DNA from: Isoetes taiwanensis
Taxonomy: Eukaryota > Streptophyta > Lycopodiopsida > Isoetales > Isoetaceae
Direction of reading: 5' to 3'
DNA length: 64,000 nt
Assembly (NCBI GenBank): GCA_021234155.1
Contig: JAJEKV010000014.1
Span: 3,033,339-3,097,338, forward strand
Part shown: in pieces, positions 33,381 through 44,525 of the stretch
Position numbering within the stretch: position 1 is the first letter of the stretch
Layout of the letters: every line of letters begins with the position of its first letter
Made by a program: the position numbers and the translations under genes
The notes under the pieces: generated by a model
The model's database searches: none
Told to the model about the DNA's origin: nothing
Seen by the model: only the letters and a program-made list of their open reading frames with translations

Positions 33381-34665
33381 CTAGCATTCTCCTTTTATGA
33401 GACTTGCCAATTGCATGTCCTTGGTCATTAATGTCACTCTCTTGGCGTGCAAAGTGCGCCCTCCTCAGTCTTCAAAGTCTTTGCACCAACGTTTGCTCTC
33501 TGGCGCCTCACCGTAAAGCTAGCAGCATTTCACCCGTGACTTTCATGCTTTTGTCGAATTCTTGTACGACCTCCTTCACGAGCCTGGCGAATGGTGCTCG
33601 GGGGATGAGAAGGCCATAACTTCTCTGGAAATGCCGAATCTCTCGGACTGCTTGCGCCAGTCTCGACCCGGGCTTCTCGCTATTGGCTTCTTTGGTGGTA
33701 TCGGCTTCACTAGGGGCGGCTTGATAGTCTTCTTCTTAGATGGCCATCCTCCCTCGATGAATGTTACTTTGTTTGCCTGATAGTAGGTGTTGTAGGCCTC
33801 TCACATCCGCATGTACTCCTTGTAAGCCTTGAGTTTCTTCTGGTAGACCCTGAGATGGTCGACCACATATGACTCCCGTGCAGGTCGGGTCGGCTTCTTC
33901 GGATCTTTCTCCTTCTCCCGTGGGGTATGGTGGGGGTACATGTATCTGGTGATCCTCGGTAGTCGACCCTCGTCCGCCGGTTTTGAGGAGCTCCCTACCT
34001 CTTGATCTCTTCTTGGGGAGGGCTCGTAATCTTCGTCATCCTCGTCGTCAGAGGATGGGGGCTGGTCGGGCTGCCGTTCTTTGATGACGATTTTGACCAT
34101 CGGTGTCTTCTTCAATTTTCTCTTGGGCTCCTCCTTGCCCTTCCCTTTGAGCTTCTTCCTTACCTCCGCCTCCTGTTCTTCCAACTTCCTTTTCTTCTTG
34201 GCCTTTCTCCTCTTGATGCGTCGTAACTTCGTCTTTTGTATTTGGATCCAGGCCTTGACTTCTTCTTCCAGGGTGGGTTCGGGAGAGGGCTCCTTCTGTT
34301 CGTCCTGCTTGTTGGCAGCCTGCTCTCGTTCTGCCTTCTCCTGCTCTAGTATCTCCTCCTCGATCTTCTCGAACACTCTGCGAGTTTCTTCATCCATCGA
34401 TCCCTCAGATCCAGTCTCTGGTTCTTCGTCTAACCACTGGTTGATGAAGTTGGCCAGCTCATCTAATGATTTCTGCCTGGACTCCTCTGATGTTGAGGCC
34501 TCCTCGCTTGATCCCTTTGACTCGTCAGAAGTAATCTCCTCCGCTGACGAAAGTTGTTCTCCTCTTCGCAGCTTGCTCTCGGCGATTCTTGAATTCTCCT
34601 CTGTCTTGGTGGCCCTTTTCGCTGAGTCGATACTTGCGTCGCGATCACATTTGGTCTTGCGCCAT
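33381..34665 (-). pseudogene. G3 accessory gene A: histone H3/CENH3-like protein (copy 1)
   Basis: About 428 codons in element sense from ATG 34665 to the stop at 33381. This copy gives the clean central part (34397-33801): an acidic coiled-coil ([19 protein letters not shown]), a very basic stretch ([20 protein letters not shown]) likely to act as a nuclear signal, an acidic patch ([14 protein letters not shown]), then an amphipathic helix. An in-frame TGA after YKEYMRM and a one-base shift before the histone fold occur in both copies. In this copy the N-terminus and the second helix of the fold are also disturbed at CAG/CTG sites. The histone fold is read cleanly in the second copy (46891-48172). 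There is no intron. See that entry for the fold. Confidence 0.85.
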
Positions 34666-34770
34666 ACTTTTACTTCAAGTCAATCGGAACTTCTGGCCCT
34701 AAAAATGCGCCTCAAAATCCGGGGAGTTAACTTCTAGCGAGAGAATCTACAAATGAGAAGGGTTTGGGTG

Positions 34771-34780
34771 CTATTTATAG
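34771..34780 (-). promoter_or_regulatory. TATA box of G3 histone-like gene A
   Basis: CTATAAATAG on the minus strand, 106 bases before the ATG at 34665. It is identical to the box of gene B. Confidence 0.6.
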
Positions 34781-34881
34781 TTTTGGTAAATTTTAGGTCA
34801 AATTTTAAGTTGCTCATTTTCTTGAATAAAGACACATATTAACTTAAAACATGTACTTTTTTAGAGTTTTCTAAGTACAAT

Positions 34882-34948
34882 TACTCACGGTGCGCGCTAG
34901 AGGGCTGACCTAAAATTTAGGTCAAGGCTCCTGCGCATACCATGAGTA
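34882..34948 (-). repeat. Nested palindrome unit 3
   Basis: Arms TACTCACGGTGCGCGC and GCGCATACCATGAGTA around the inner GACCTAAAATTTAGGTC. It lies about 100 bases upstream of the TATA box of gene A. Confidence 0.85.
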
Positions 34949-35093
34949 TTTTTGCATTTTTGACTTATAAATATATATTCCTAGGGGTGTGATATACGAA
35001 TCTAGCTAAAACTTACCTTAAAATTTGATCTAGCATCTTATCTTGTTCAAATTCATCAAGTTTGAAGGTGATTATGGTAAAGTTACTCACGAT

Positions 35094-35148
35094 TGTCTTT
35101 GGGGCTTGACCTAAAATTTAGGTCGATGCTCGGCACATATCGTGAGCA
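35094..35148 (-). repeat. Nested palindrome unit 4 (disturbed)
   Basis: The inner palindrome is intact, but the outer arms are shortened and altered. The duplicate at 48586-48652 shows the full unit, so the changes here may be sequence error. Confidence 0.75.
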
Positions 35149-35357
35149 ATTTTCACACTTGGTCAAAATTTAGTTCAAGCTTTTTAGTTTTTCTTGGTTT
35201 TCAATCCTTCTAAGCGTTACTAGCTTAGCATATGCTACAAAAATGAGAAAAAAAAATTTCCCACTTTTTGAGGTTTGAGAATTCTACTAAAATAGTACTC
35301 TTTGGGAGCATGGCGGTGCTTTGCTCTTGGTCTCCAAGAACATAGCTCGATACCAGC

Positions 35358-36847
35358 GTGACATCCCCTAGTCATATCACGGTTGCACTCCACAGGTATA
35401 CAAGCGAGGAGTTCATCCCCATACCGGCTCCATCGTGATACAAGGCCCTCCACGTATCAATTGCAACCTTGGCGAGTTCGATTGGGAAGAATCACGGGGT
35501 CATTTTACCTGTCTCCCTCGGGGCCTACCTAGATCTTGGGCGTAACATACATGTAAGTATACATACATCAACATCACATGACCATCCGGCGAAGGATGGC
35601 TCACCACATATTTGCATAGACAAAGATCGGCACATCACATATGGAAGGTCTACCCAAGTTGGAACCACGGGGATGGGTGACAAGCTTGGGTCTCGGAGGT
35701 CAAGCAGGATAGAGTGCAATAACGATTGGAGTTGGCTGGTATAGGAACATGGCAATTGGGTGGTCGCTCCATCCGCCCCTCACATTGCACACTTTGCGAG
35801 TAGGTTGAAAGGTCTTGGGACTTGGCCGTAACCCGCCCGGATGCATAGCCCGGAGGGGCTACTCTGGGTTGCATCTCCCGGTTCGATGGGGCGGTGGGAT
35901 TGCTCCCACGAGGGCTGGTATCTTTGACTCAAGGTGACTAGAGGGCCCTTTGCCCGTGCACTTTCGGTGAGTAATCCCCGATGCAGGCTTTACTACGGAG
36001 GGGCGTGATCATGAGCGGGACATGAACCTCCTTGTAAGCCGGTCTGGTCCCTCCACCCACAACCCGGTGTGGTTCTTGTATCTGAGGCGAATTTAATAGT
36101 GCATTAAAGAGGACTAGCTAGGAGCATCAAACTACTAGGCTTTTAGGGCCTCTACCCCCCTTCCCAATACAATGATTCCACAGAGATCATCATTACATAC
36201 ATATCATAGAAGAACTAAAGAACAAGATTTAATCTAAATCACAGAAGTTAGGTTCTTTAGTTATGGCTTGATATCTAGAGGTCTAGATGGCTGCTATGGG
36301 CAATTCAATAGGCTAAACCTACTTACTCTATGCCTGAAAGGCGGATTAGACTATTGAATTGGCAAAATACCTGATCCCTGGCTTGCTCCTCCTGCTCTGA
36401 ACGCGTCCATGCTGCGAAACTGCTTGAAGATGAAGCCAGAAAGGAAAGCTGATGAGCTAGGCTGCTCAACAGACTTTGGGAGCTAAGATTGGCTCTTGGA
36501 TCAAGCGAAATGGAGCTCTAGAAGGCTGTGGACGAAAATGGAAAGTTAGGTTTTGGATACCTTACATAGGCTATAAGTTAGGGCTAGGGTTTCCATCAAC
36601 CCTTGAGATCATGCCACTTGCTCTTGGGGAGTAAGTGGATGTAGCCCCCACTTGGCCCACTTGCCCACTTATATTTAAGTGGGCTAAAGTGCACACATGA
36701 ATAAATGTGCACACACTTGCAAATTGCCCCCTAGGGCACTACTTGCTTAGCTACACGTCGGCGTACAAGTCAATCGGGATGGCGTGTACACGTGACGATG
36801 CAGTACAATATACATCCTGGGACCGTATACTGTGCTGGAACGTCACA
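35358..36847 (-). repeat. G3 5' LTR (copy 1)
   Basis: It aligns with 19323-20857 and ends at CGTCACA before AATAC. Many CAG/CTG sites are altered relative to both other LTR copies (for example CCAGCTCC to CCGGCTCC, TTCCAGTGGG to TTCGATTGGG), and the adjacent primer site reads TGGTATCGAGC instead of TGGTATCAGAGC. Confidence 0.9.
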
Positions 36848-36852
36848 AATAC
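36848..36852. other. Right target-site duplication of G3 (AATAC)
   Basis: Matches 19318-19322. Also present after the duplicated LTR at 50349-50353. Confidence 0.9.
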
Positions 36853-39010
36853 ATGATTATTTAAAGGCACGCTATCTATTAGCAATGGAGGTGGCATGGA
36901 GAACAATGTCATATGACATAACAAATAAGTCTCCTGTCGTTAAATATGCGCCTGCATGCATACGCCACATTTGAACCGGGTCATTGTTGGATCGATACTT
37001 CTTGTATCCTCTGGATCTCGAGTTTGATGCTTCACATACATTTAGTATTATGAACAATATACGTTGATTATATATAATTCAGTATTGGCAATTGAATCTG
37101 GAACCTATACAGAACAAGAGAGGGAGGGGTTCATGAGAAACATTGTCAAGAGAAGGGTAAAAGGACCCGGTTGTATGTAGGATTTGCCTTGGATAGGAGA
37201 AGCATTTTATTTAAGTCAAATCTTGTTGCATCGCCCACAATAACATCACGATGAGTTGGCGTCAATGAGCAATGTGAAGCGTATCACCAAAGGCTGAGAA
37301 ATAGAAGGCTTGCTTGCAACACAGTCATGAAAGAAGCAGTTTCTCTATCACTAAGTCCCACACGGCTGCGATTTCTTTTTGCCATGCTACTGCTCAATCA
37401 AAGTCCAGCAGTGGAGCTATGTACCAGATTCAAAATAACAATGAGTATTGGCCTATTAGATGAATATCCAAATGATGAAGTGATTGCATTTAGTGAATCC
37501 CTTCATCTAATCAACAATATTCTAACACAACATAGTACTAACATCATGGCATTCGGTCCAACTACATCCTTGTCTTGGAAGAAACGCCATGCACGAACTA
37601 CAAAAATTTTCCAACCATCAGAGGTACTTAGTTAAAGTGGTGCAAATGACAAGCGTAATGAATACTGACCAACATGAAATATATAGCTTTATTCAAGAAT
37701 AGTTAGAAATATTAGAAAGCAGCCAAGCTATATTCATCGATGGAAAGGCCGGCAGAGGAAAAACATTCTTGCTAAATTGTGTATGCTTGTCTACATGAGG
37801 CAACCAACATATAGCACTCCCTTGCGGTACAACAACATTAGCGGCTGGCTCTTGATGTCGGGAGGGACGAAGCGGTTGCATTATTGTTCCAAATCCATGT
37901 GGAAATAATGCGAGACTTCACTCAATGATAGAACATGATTCGAGGCGGGACGGACCTGCTCATTGCATTCAAAGTCATTATATGGGATGAATTTCCAATG
38001 GCCAACAAAGTTGTAATAGAAAGCGTTGATCATCTATTGCAATGACTATGCAGCAATGCTCTTTCGTTCGGAGGCAATTTCATCGCCTTGGGAGATTTCA
38101 GACAGGTAGCGCATGTTGTCAAGGGAGGAGGTAGAAATGCGTCATATAATGCATCTATAAAATCCTCTCCACTCTGGCAAAGTTTTCATGTGTTCAGATT
38201 AGAATAACCAATATGCAATGCGCGAGATCCTAAACTAATGCAATTTGTTGATCATATAGGAGAGAATTAGGAAGAATCCACAGTCTCACTGGACATCTTC
38301 AACACAACTACTAGCGTAGAAAATAGCGTTGAGTTTCTCTATCCATATAGCATCCTTAAAAACTCAGCAATATGTAAAACGCGTAAACTTTTTGTCAATA
38401 ATTAACAAGAATGTTGATAATATCAACGATCCTTAATAGACTTTCTAGTGATGACAAACCATATTATAGTCATGATCATATCCGCGAGCGAGGCGAAATC
38501 ATACATGACCATCCCTATGCGACGTCAGATTTCCTAAATAACTTCACCCATTCTGGAATACCCAATCACGATCTAAAGCTTAAGGTAGGCGCTATATGTC
38601 ACATTATGAAATGACTAGATATGGAAAAGGGTCTGGTAAAAAATGCAAGAGTTATGGTTGTTTCAATGCACGCAAAATTTATGATGATAAAAGTATAAGA
38701 TGATACAGCTCAAGATGATGCATGCACATACCCAGTCTCTAGAACAGACTTCTTTTATCAGCCGGAGAACCGACCCTGGACTATACATAGACGACAGTTA
38801 TCCCTCCGATTATCTTATGCAACCACCTTCAACAGCTACCAAGGATTAACGTTGGATCGCATCATTATCCACTTACGTGCCGATGTATTTGCACATGGCG
38901 GTTATGCATTAAACTTAATTAGCATCGCGGACAAGAGAAGATGCACTCGTCTTACTTTCACCAGAAAACACTATGAAGTGCACTAAAAACATCGTTTATA
39001 AAGAGTTATT
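36848..39010 (+). pseudogene. Helitron Rep/helicase gene, C-terminal half with PIF1-type helicase
   Basis: It resumes the gene cut at 19322: DYLKARYLLAMEVAWRTMSY belongs right after the left half. The pre-helicase block (LRFLFAMLLLN) at 37327-37635 comes next, then PIF1 helicase motifs: Walker A GKAGRGKTFLLN (about 37745), Walker B IIWDEFPM, GGNFIALGDFRQVAHVV, SSPLWQSFHVFRL, SGIPNHDLKLKVGAICH, then ATTFNSYQGLTLDRIIIHLR and the end motif NIVYKELL near 39000. Multiple stops and shifts. It is repeated at 50349-52150. Confidence 0.88.
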
Positions 39011-39545
39011 ATGTTGATAAATGAATGTTCTCCTTCATTCTTTTTCTATATAGGTCACGCAAGAAAATAGAAGAATTAAACTTCAAATAAAGATGCGTGC
39101 TCTCTCCAACTTTTACGGTTATTCACAAGCATGTTTAAATGCGAGGGTTCAAAAAATACTACTATCCCATATAAAAAGTTGGAGTTGCTGTAATGAACAA
39201 GGAACAAGAGACGCATCCATAAAGAGAGCACAAGTACCTAAACTACATCTCTTATTCCAAGTTAACAAAAATGTACAAAATTGTGGCCTTTTGTCCATAT
39301 GAAAAGACATGAACCAAAAGACACGTACAAGGATACTGTACAAATACATGTATAAACGTATATCTTGTTTTGTCCTAAGGTTGCTTACGATTCTTTGATA
39401 TAAGGTATGTTAACCCGCGGGGGGGACTCCCTCTTGGTATATGATGATAGATGACGTGCTATTCAATTACCATGGGATTCCCCCCATGCATCTTTGTGAG
39501 GTACAAAAAAGAAAATGAATCAAGACAAAAAAAAGAAAAAAAATA
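39011..39545. other. Downstream of Helitron gene, no gene seen
   Basis: Possibly Helitron 3' sequence. A GC-rich CCGCGGGGGGGA at 39415-39426 is the only candidate for a terminal hairpin region, but no clear hairpin followed by CTRR could be placed. Short frames show no motif. Confidence 0.35.
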
Positions 39546-39945
39546 ACCATCGCGATGGCAGCCTAGTGGTCAAGCTATTCGTAATCCGCGACCCCCATCC
39601 AGGCCCAAAACCCACTGACTATCATCGGATGCCCATAAAAAAAAAGGAAGAACAAAGCGGATGGAGAGAGGAGAATAATGAAAAAAAATATTCATCACGG
39701 TGATAGCCTAGTGGTAAAGCCATTAGTAATGGCCGACACCCACCCAGGCTCAAAACCCACTGACTCTCAGTAGATGCACATAAAAAAAAAAGGAAAAAAA
39801 GGGGGAGGGAGAGTAATGAAAAGAACGTCCATCCCAATGACATCCTAGTGGTAAAGCCATTGGTAATGGGCAATCCCCACCAGGCCCAAAATCCATTGAA
39901 TGTACTGGATGCTGGAAACAAAAAAGGATGGAACAAACAATAGTT
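39546..39945 (+). repeat. tRNA-derived SINE in tandem (three units)
   Basis: Three units repeat at 145- and 137-base spacing (CCTAGTGG at 39562, 39707 and 39844). Each has a box-A-like TAGCCTAGTGGTAAAGC, a box-B-like GGCTCAAAACCC about 45 bases later and an A-rich tail (CATAAAAAAAAAAGG). This is the structure of a tRNA-derived SINE. A further box-B-like GGGTTCAACTCC lies at 40014-40025. The array is repeated in damaged form at 52671-53035. Confidence 0.6.
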
Positions 39946-40689
39946 GGAATCCCATGGTGGTCGACTATAGCATCTATCTATCCTACGGGTGCAAAACACG
40001 AGGCAATAGTCTTGGGTTCAACTCCTGCATGTTTTCAAGCTATCTCACTTTGAATTGATACATAAAAAGTAGTCTTAGCGATTCTAACCTATAGGCGGCG
40101 AACTTAAAAGGATTAGGATGTTAATGATGAGTTTAGGATGTTAATAATGAGTTTAGCTGCGTGTTTAATTTGTCATCGTTAAAAATATAGTGGATTTAAT
40201 TGAGCGGGTTAGGAACATTATAATGGATCCAATTGAATAGGCTCTGAGAACCAAAGAGATGTTAGCGGTGGCCTTGGGCGCCACAATAAATTTCTTGTAA
40301 AATTAATAATAGCACCCGTCTAGACAAATACACATAGATTTTTAATCTCTTCTCGGATGTAATATCCTACCCTCAACAAAAAAAGGGGCATGGGGTTATG
40401 CAAATTATAAGTGCACTGCAGCACTTATCATATAACTCTTTACACCTTAACTATATCATTTGCAATATGCAAATTGTAAAAACATCATGTTTTGCAACAC
40501 TTTGCAATACAATTTTTACGCTTTAGCTATGTCATTATCCAATTTAGTTTTCTACACACGTATTGCGAACATGTGCACATATTGTTGTCTATCATTGAAC
40601 GAGAGGATTGAACAATCTTTCTTGAAAAGAATAACAGGAAATGCTTGAGCATTTCCCAGCTTAAACGATGCTTGCGAGCAACGTTGGAG
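39946..40689. other. AT-rich DNA, nothing recognised
   Basis: Apart from the isolated box-B-like motif near 40014 I see no gene or repeat I can name. Confidence 0.4.
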
Positions 40690-42006
40690 TCTTATCTTCC
40701 TTGCACCCCGAGCAAAAGTCTCATGTGGGGAGATGGGGTTCTTGGCGCAGCGGCGGGCTAGAGGCGGTGATGTGAGGCGAGGGGCCCCCCTTCTCTCAAG
40801 GCTAACTGCTTTGCTAATCTATTGCTTTCCCAACTCGATTTTCTGTTGCTAGAAGGGAAACTTCGACTTCTGTTTGTGGATTTGAGAAATTATAGCAGGA
40901 CGATTTTCTGTAGCAGCACCAGGGCGGTCTGCTAATGATTCCGGGTAAGCCACTAACGTGGTTATCTTTTCTCTTCTGCTTCCTTCTGCTTCGGAAGCAT
41001 TATGTTCTGGCTCAAAAGACTATTTCTTGAAGGATTCTTGAAGGATTCTTGAAGGATCTTTCCTCTTTTTATGGCTGTTATTATCTTTTTGAGCAAAAGA
41101 CACACCGAAATGACATAGATGTCTATAAGGTGGAGCAAGATTTTGGAATGTTAGCTTATGGTGGCAGTTTTCAGATTTCGGCAGTGCTATCTTTTTCCAA
41201 GTCCTCTTTACAGTAGAAATTTTTCCTTTCCCCTTCACTCTTTCTTTCTATCAGAAAGGTCTGGATTATGTATTTGGATGATAGTAAAGGCTCACACTGA
41301 TTAGTTAAATTATGTGGATTACTACGGATTTGTTGGTAAATGGACAGGAATTGCAGATATAACAGGTAGCATGGCAGCATGGTGAGATGATCTTAAATAC
41401 TCGGTTCTTGCTCGAATGCGCTATGCACGGCCGGATCTTTCAAGTCGTCGATGCTTGGCGATTCGATTACGAATGCTTTGCTATGCCAAGAACCCTATGT
41501 TTATTTAGCTCTCGGTTCTTGCTCTCGTAATGCTTTGCTATGCCTTGGGTGAATCTTTCAAGTCTTTGATGCTTGATTGGTTTTGAATACGACTATGCCA
41601 AGAACCTCATTCCATTTTTGCTCTTGCTATCCGGATAGAGACGGTTTTCTTGCCTTTTCCCAATATTTCAGGAGAATTTATGTGGTTCTACTATTTGGTT
41701 TGAGAATTTAGGGGCCTTAATGGCTTATCTCGGGTATCATCATTACAATATCACGGTTACTAGGTGGGGCGGGGATTATGGTGCTTCATACATATTAGGC
41801 TTTTTTGAGTTGCATTAATAAGTTTACGCACAAGAAAGATGAAGATGTTGAGTAACTCCCCAGTAGTAATCTTTCTCTTTGTGAAGAAACATTCTAGTTG
41901 TTGTGTTAATTATGATTTGATCCATGTGGGATCCCTTATGATGTAATACTTCCTATATGATTAATATAAAACTTCGTTCCTTCAAAAAAAAAAAAGAAAA
42001 AAAAAA
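40690..42006 (+). mobile_element. LINE-like retroposed block with poly(A) tail
   Basis: It ends TTCGTTCCTTC plus an A-rich tail (41986-42006), with 3' sequence shared with 1-627. No RT domain is present. A short frame from 40937 starts with a signal-peptide-like sequence (LTWLSFLFCFLLL) but stops soon after. It is repeated at 53736-54990. It may be a truncated LINE or a processed transcript. Confidence 0.45.
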
Positions 42007-44290
42007 GTAGCGAGCTTTACCAAATATTCCAATTGAAAAGTAGCTTCGATGTGGCTTCAACAACACATATGCAAAGAACGCAAAAAACTTGGCTTAACAT
42101 CAAATTCAGTTATACTATAGAAAAACTAGCCATTTTCTTGCAATTAGAACTCTGAACTCTTAAAACATAAATAAAGCTCCCTCTCCCCTCACCCCTCCTC
42201 CCAACCCTCACACGACCCTCTCATCTTTTCAAAAAGGGTGTATATTTAGGCAACCTTAATATGAGTGGAAAATCAATGATTCTTAGAACTTCCTATTTAA
42301 CAAGGTATGGATATAGGAGATGCTACAAGTTATGAGGAAGATAAAGAAGTTTCTATGTTTTGCACAAACTATGTCGAACTCTTCTAAAGGGTTGATATTT
42401 TGAAGGATATTTAACCCTTGTTGGCATGTGTAGTTCCTAAATGTTTTGGCTCTAAAGAAAACTAGCCATCCAAAATGCTTCCTAAAACATTTAAAGTTCT
42501 TTAATGTGCTTTTTGCCTTTAGCCATGTCAATAACCAAGTTCGTTTCTCATTGTGTCCATATAGTTACCTACATATTTAGAAAAGCTATGCATACTATTC
42601 ATCCTTAGATTAGATAGTCAAAGTTAGTGGGCAATCTTTCTTGGAGAATAACACGATGCAACCAACCTCCCAAAGCACTTTTTATGATTTGCTTTTCTCC
42701 ACTATGTTTCTTTTGATTCTCAAATAGTAGCAAATACATATTTTGGAATTTCTTGAGAATAACACGATGCAAAAATCAACCTCCATTGAAAGCACTCAAG
42801 CTTTTCTTTCTCCACTATGTTTCTTTTGATTCTCAAATAGTAGCAAATACACACCTGAAAAAGAAAGAAACCGTTAGCAATGGACTTGATAAAAGATGCA
42901 AAATAGTTATGATAATTAGCGCATTGAATGTTTCAGAATAAAAAATATAATTGTCTATAAGAACTAAGTTCTATGGACACTGTTTATGTAAGAACATGAT
43001 CTCCAACTTTCATAACCTCCACTCACATCTTCGCTCCTCGTCTTTCTCCATCTTGCTTATTTGAAACATGTGAAGGGATTCTGTTTTCTAATACTTGTTA
43101 ACAACTACTATGATATTTGGACATAACATCAATATTTTTAGCATTCCCCATAAAACTGACTTATATCTAAAGTAGTAGTGGCTTGTGAATAAGACTCCTC
43201 TAGGAGAGGAAGGAGAAAGTGGAATTCTTGATAAGTGGTCTATAATATGCACATACAACTAGTAGCTTTTCCTTTTTTTTTGCTTTTTTTCTTTTTTTTT
43301 TTCTTGAAGGACAAAGATTTATCATTACAGGTAAACTTTTACAAAGCCCTATAGTAGACATACACCGTTTTGAACAATACAATCAGCAACGTTCTTCATA
43401 CCTTGGATGATTTTATTCAATTTTAATTCAATCCATTGGATCCATGTCCTCATGTAGACACATGTCCTATGTCCCTGTAAACCATATAACTTGATACAAT
43501 ATGCATAGAACCCACCATTAAAAATTGATACCTTGAGGTATTTGACGGGAAAAAAAATTAAGAACGATAATAAGTGTATCCACAAATATATTTTAATATA
43601 ATCATTAACCTTTATAGTATAGATGCCAATCGTAGGTACTCATTGAGTTGTAGCTCATACATAAGGCCATCCACTAAAATAAGTGTGTTTCTAGCCCATA
43701 CATATGGCAATCCACCAGAATAAGCATGTACAACATGAAAAAAATGGCGTCTAGTTTTCTATTGTATCCAACTACTAGGAATCACAATCTTTATCAATCC
43801 AATCTATAATTAAATGAATGTTGAAATTTAAGGTAGCTTTGTCTACCATCAATGGAACTTAAAAAGATTTATATGCAACATAGGGTGCACTCGCCAATCG
43901 AGTAAGTTAAGTTAAATTTTGATCTTTAACGAAATTTATATTCACACCACTAGTTTAGTTGGCTTATAGTTACTAAATTTCATTAAGAATTATTTTAGCT
44001 CTTTTAATCAAAACTTTGTCTTCGCATTGTATCCAGGTTTATTAGCAAAATTAACTCAAAGCTAACCAAAATAAAAAATAACACCAAAAGTTAAAGCCAC
44101 CTCCATAGATGTCACTAGTTTACTATACTTATGCCCTTGACTAGCTTAGACTAACTTAACTAGACATGTGCGAACATATGTAGCTTAGGTATCTTTAACC
44201 AAGACTCTTAGTTAGACATGTGCAAAACGGTTTCTCATTAAGGTAGCTTAACTAAATTCCTTAATTAACTTTAGTGTGAACAAAGTTAAC
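42007..44290. other. AT-rich DNA with a reversed retroposed tail
   Basis: No gene. Poly(T) tracts at 43267-43303 followed by CTTGAAGGACAAAGATTTAT read on the minus strand as a retroposed 3' end with an A-rich tail, similar to the TTCCTTCAAAA ends elsewhere. Confidence 0.4.
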
Positions 44291-44525
44291 TTAACTGTTA
44301 GCCACATGTCATATGGCTTATTATGATGACTCAGCATTTTGGCTAGGTCACCTTATTATGGTGACTCAGCTTATTATGATGACTCACCTTATTATGATGA
44401 CATGGCCTATCTATAAAGGCCATGGTCACGTTAGGGTTAGGGTCTTCTATTTTGCATGCGTAGACGCCTCCCTCCGTGTCTTTCTCTATTCCTTCAATTC
44501 ATCTTTCAGTCATAGGGACTTTACA
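44291..44525 (+). repeat. C2 5' LTR (copy in duplication unit 1) with TSD
   Basis: TSD TTAAC at 44291-44295, then the LTR at 44296-44525 (TGTTAGCCACATG to CTTTACA, 230 bp). It contains repeats of CTTATTATGATGACTCA. The primer site TGGTATCAGAGCC follows at 44526-44538. Confidence 0.88.

Larger units (their letters stand above)
19323..36847 (-). mobile_element. G3: histone-carrying Ty3/gypsy chromovirus (contains nested copia C1)
   Basis: In element sense (right to left): 5' LTR, primer site, two palindromic units, TATA box, histone H3-like gene, two palindromic units, TATA box, acidic accessory gene, gag, pol without RT/RNase H, 3' UTR split by C1, polypurine tract, 3' LTR. The AATAC duplication and matching LTR ends show that the accessory genes lie inside the element, not beside it. 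Without C1 it is about 11.96 kb. Because RT and RNase H are deleted, this copy is non-autonomous. Confidence 0.93.

Noticed and set aside
33381-34665. Idea that the histone-like ORF is an ordinary host gene next to the element
   Set aside because: It lies between the G3 5' LTR with primer site and gag, on the element strand, and the AATAC duplications enclose the whole structure.
34081-34737. 218-codon plus-strand frame
   Set aside because: It is the antisense shadow of the charged, Lys/Glu-rich histone-like gene; its Ser/Leu-rich content follows from the complement. The frame at 47590-48102 is the same shadow.
39546-40025. Possible functional tRNA genes
   Set aside because: Box A and box B are recognisable, but no acceptor or anticodon stem can be formed and the units have poly(A) tails, so they are SINEs.
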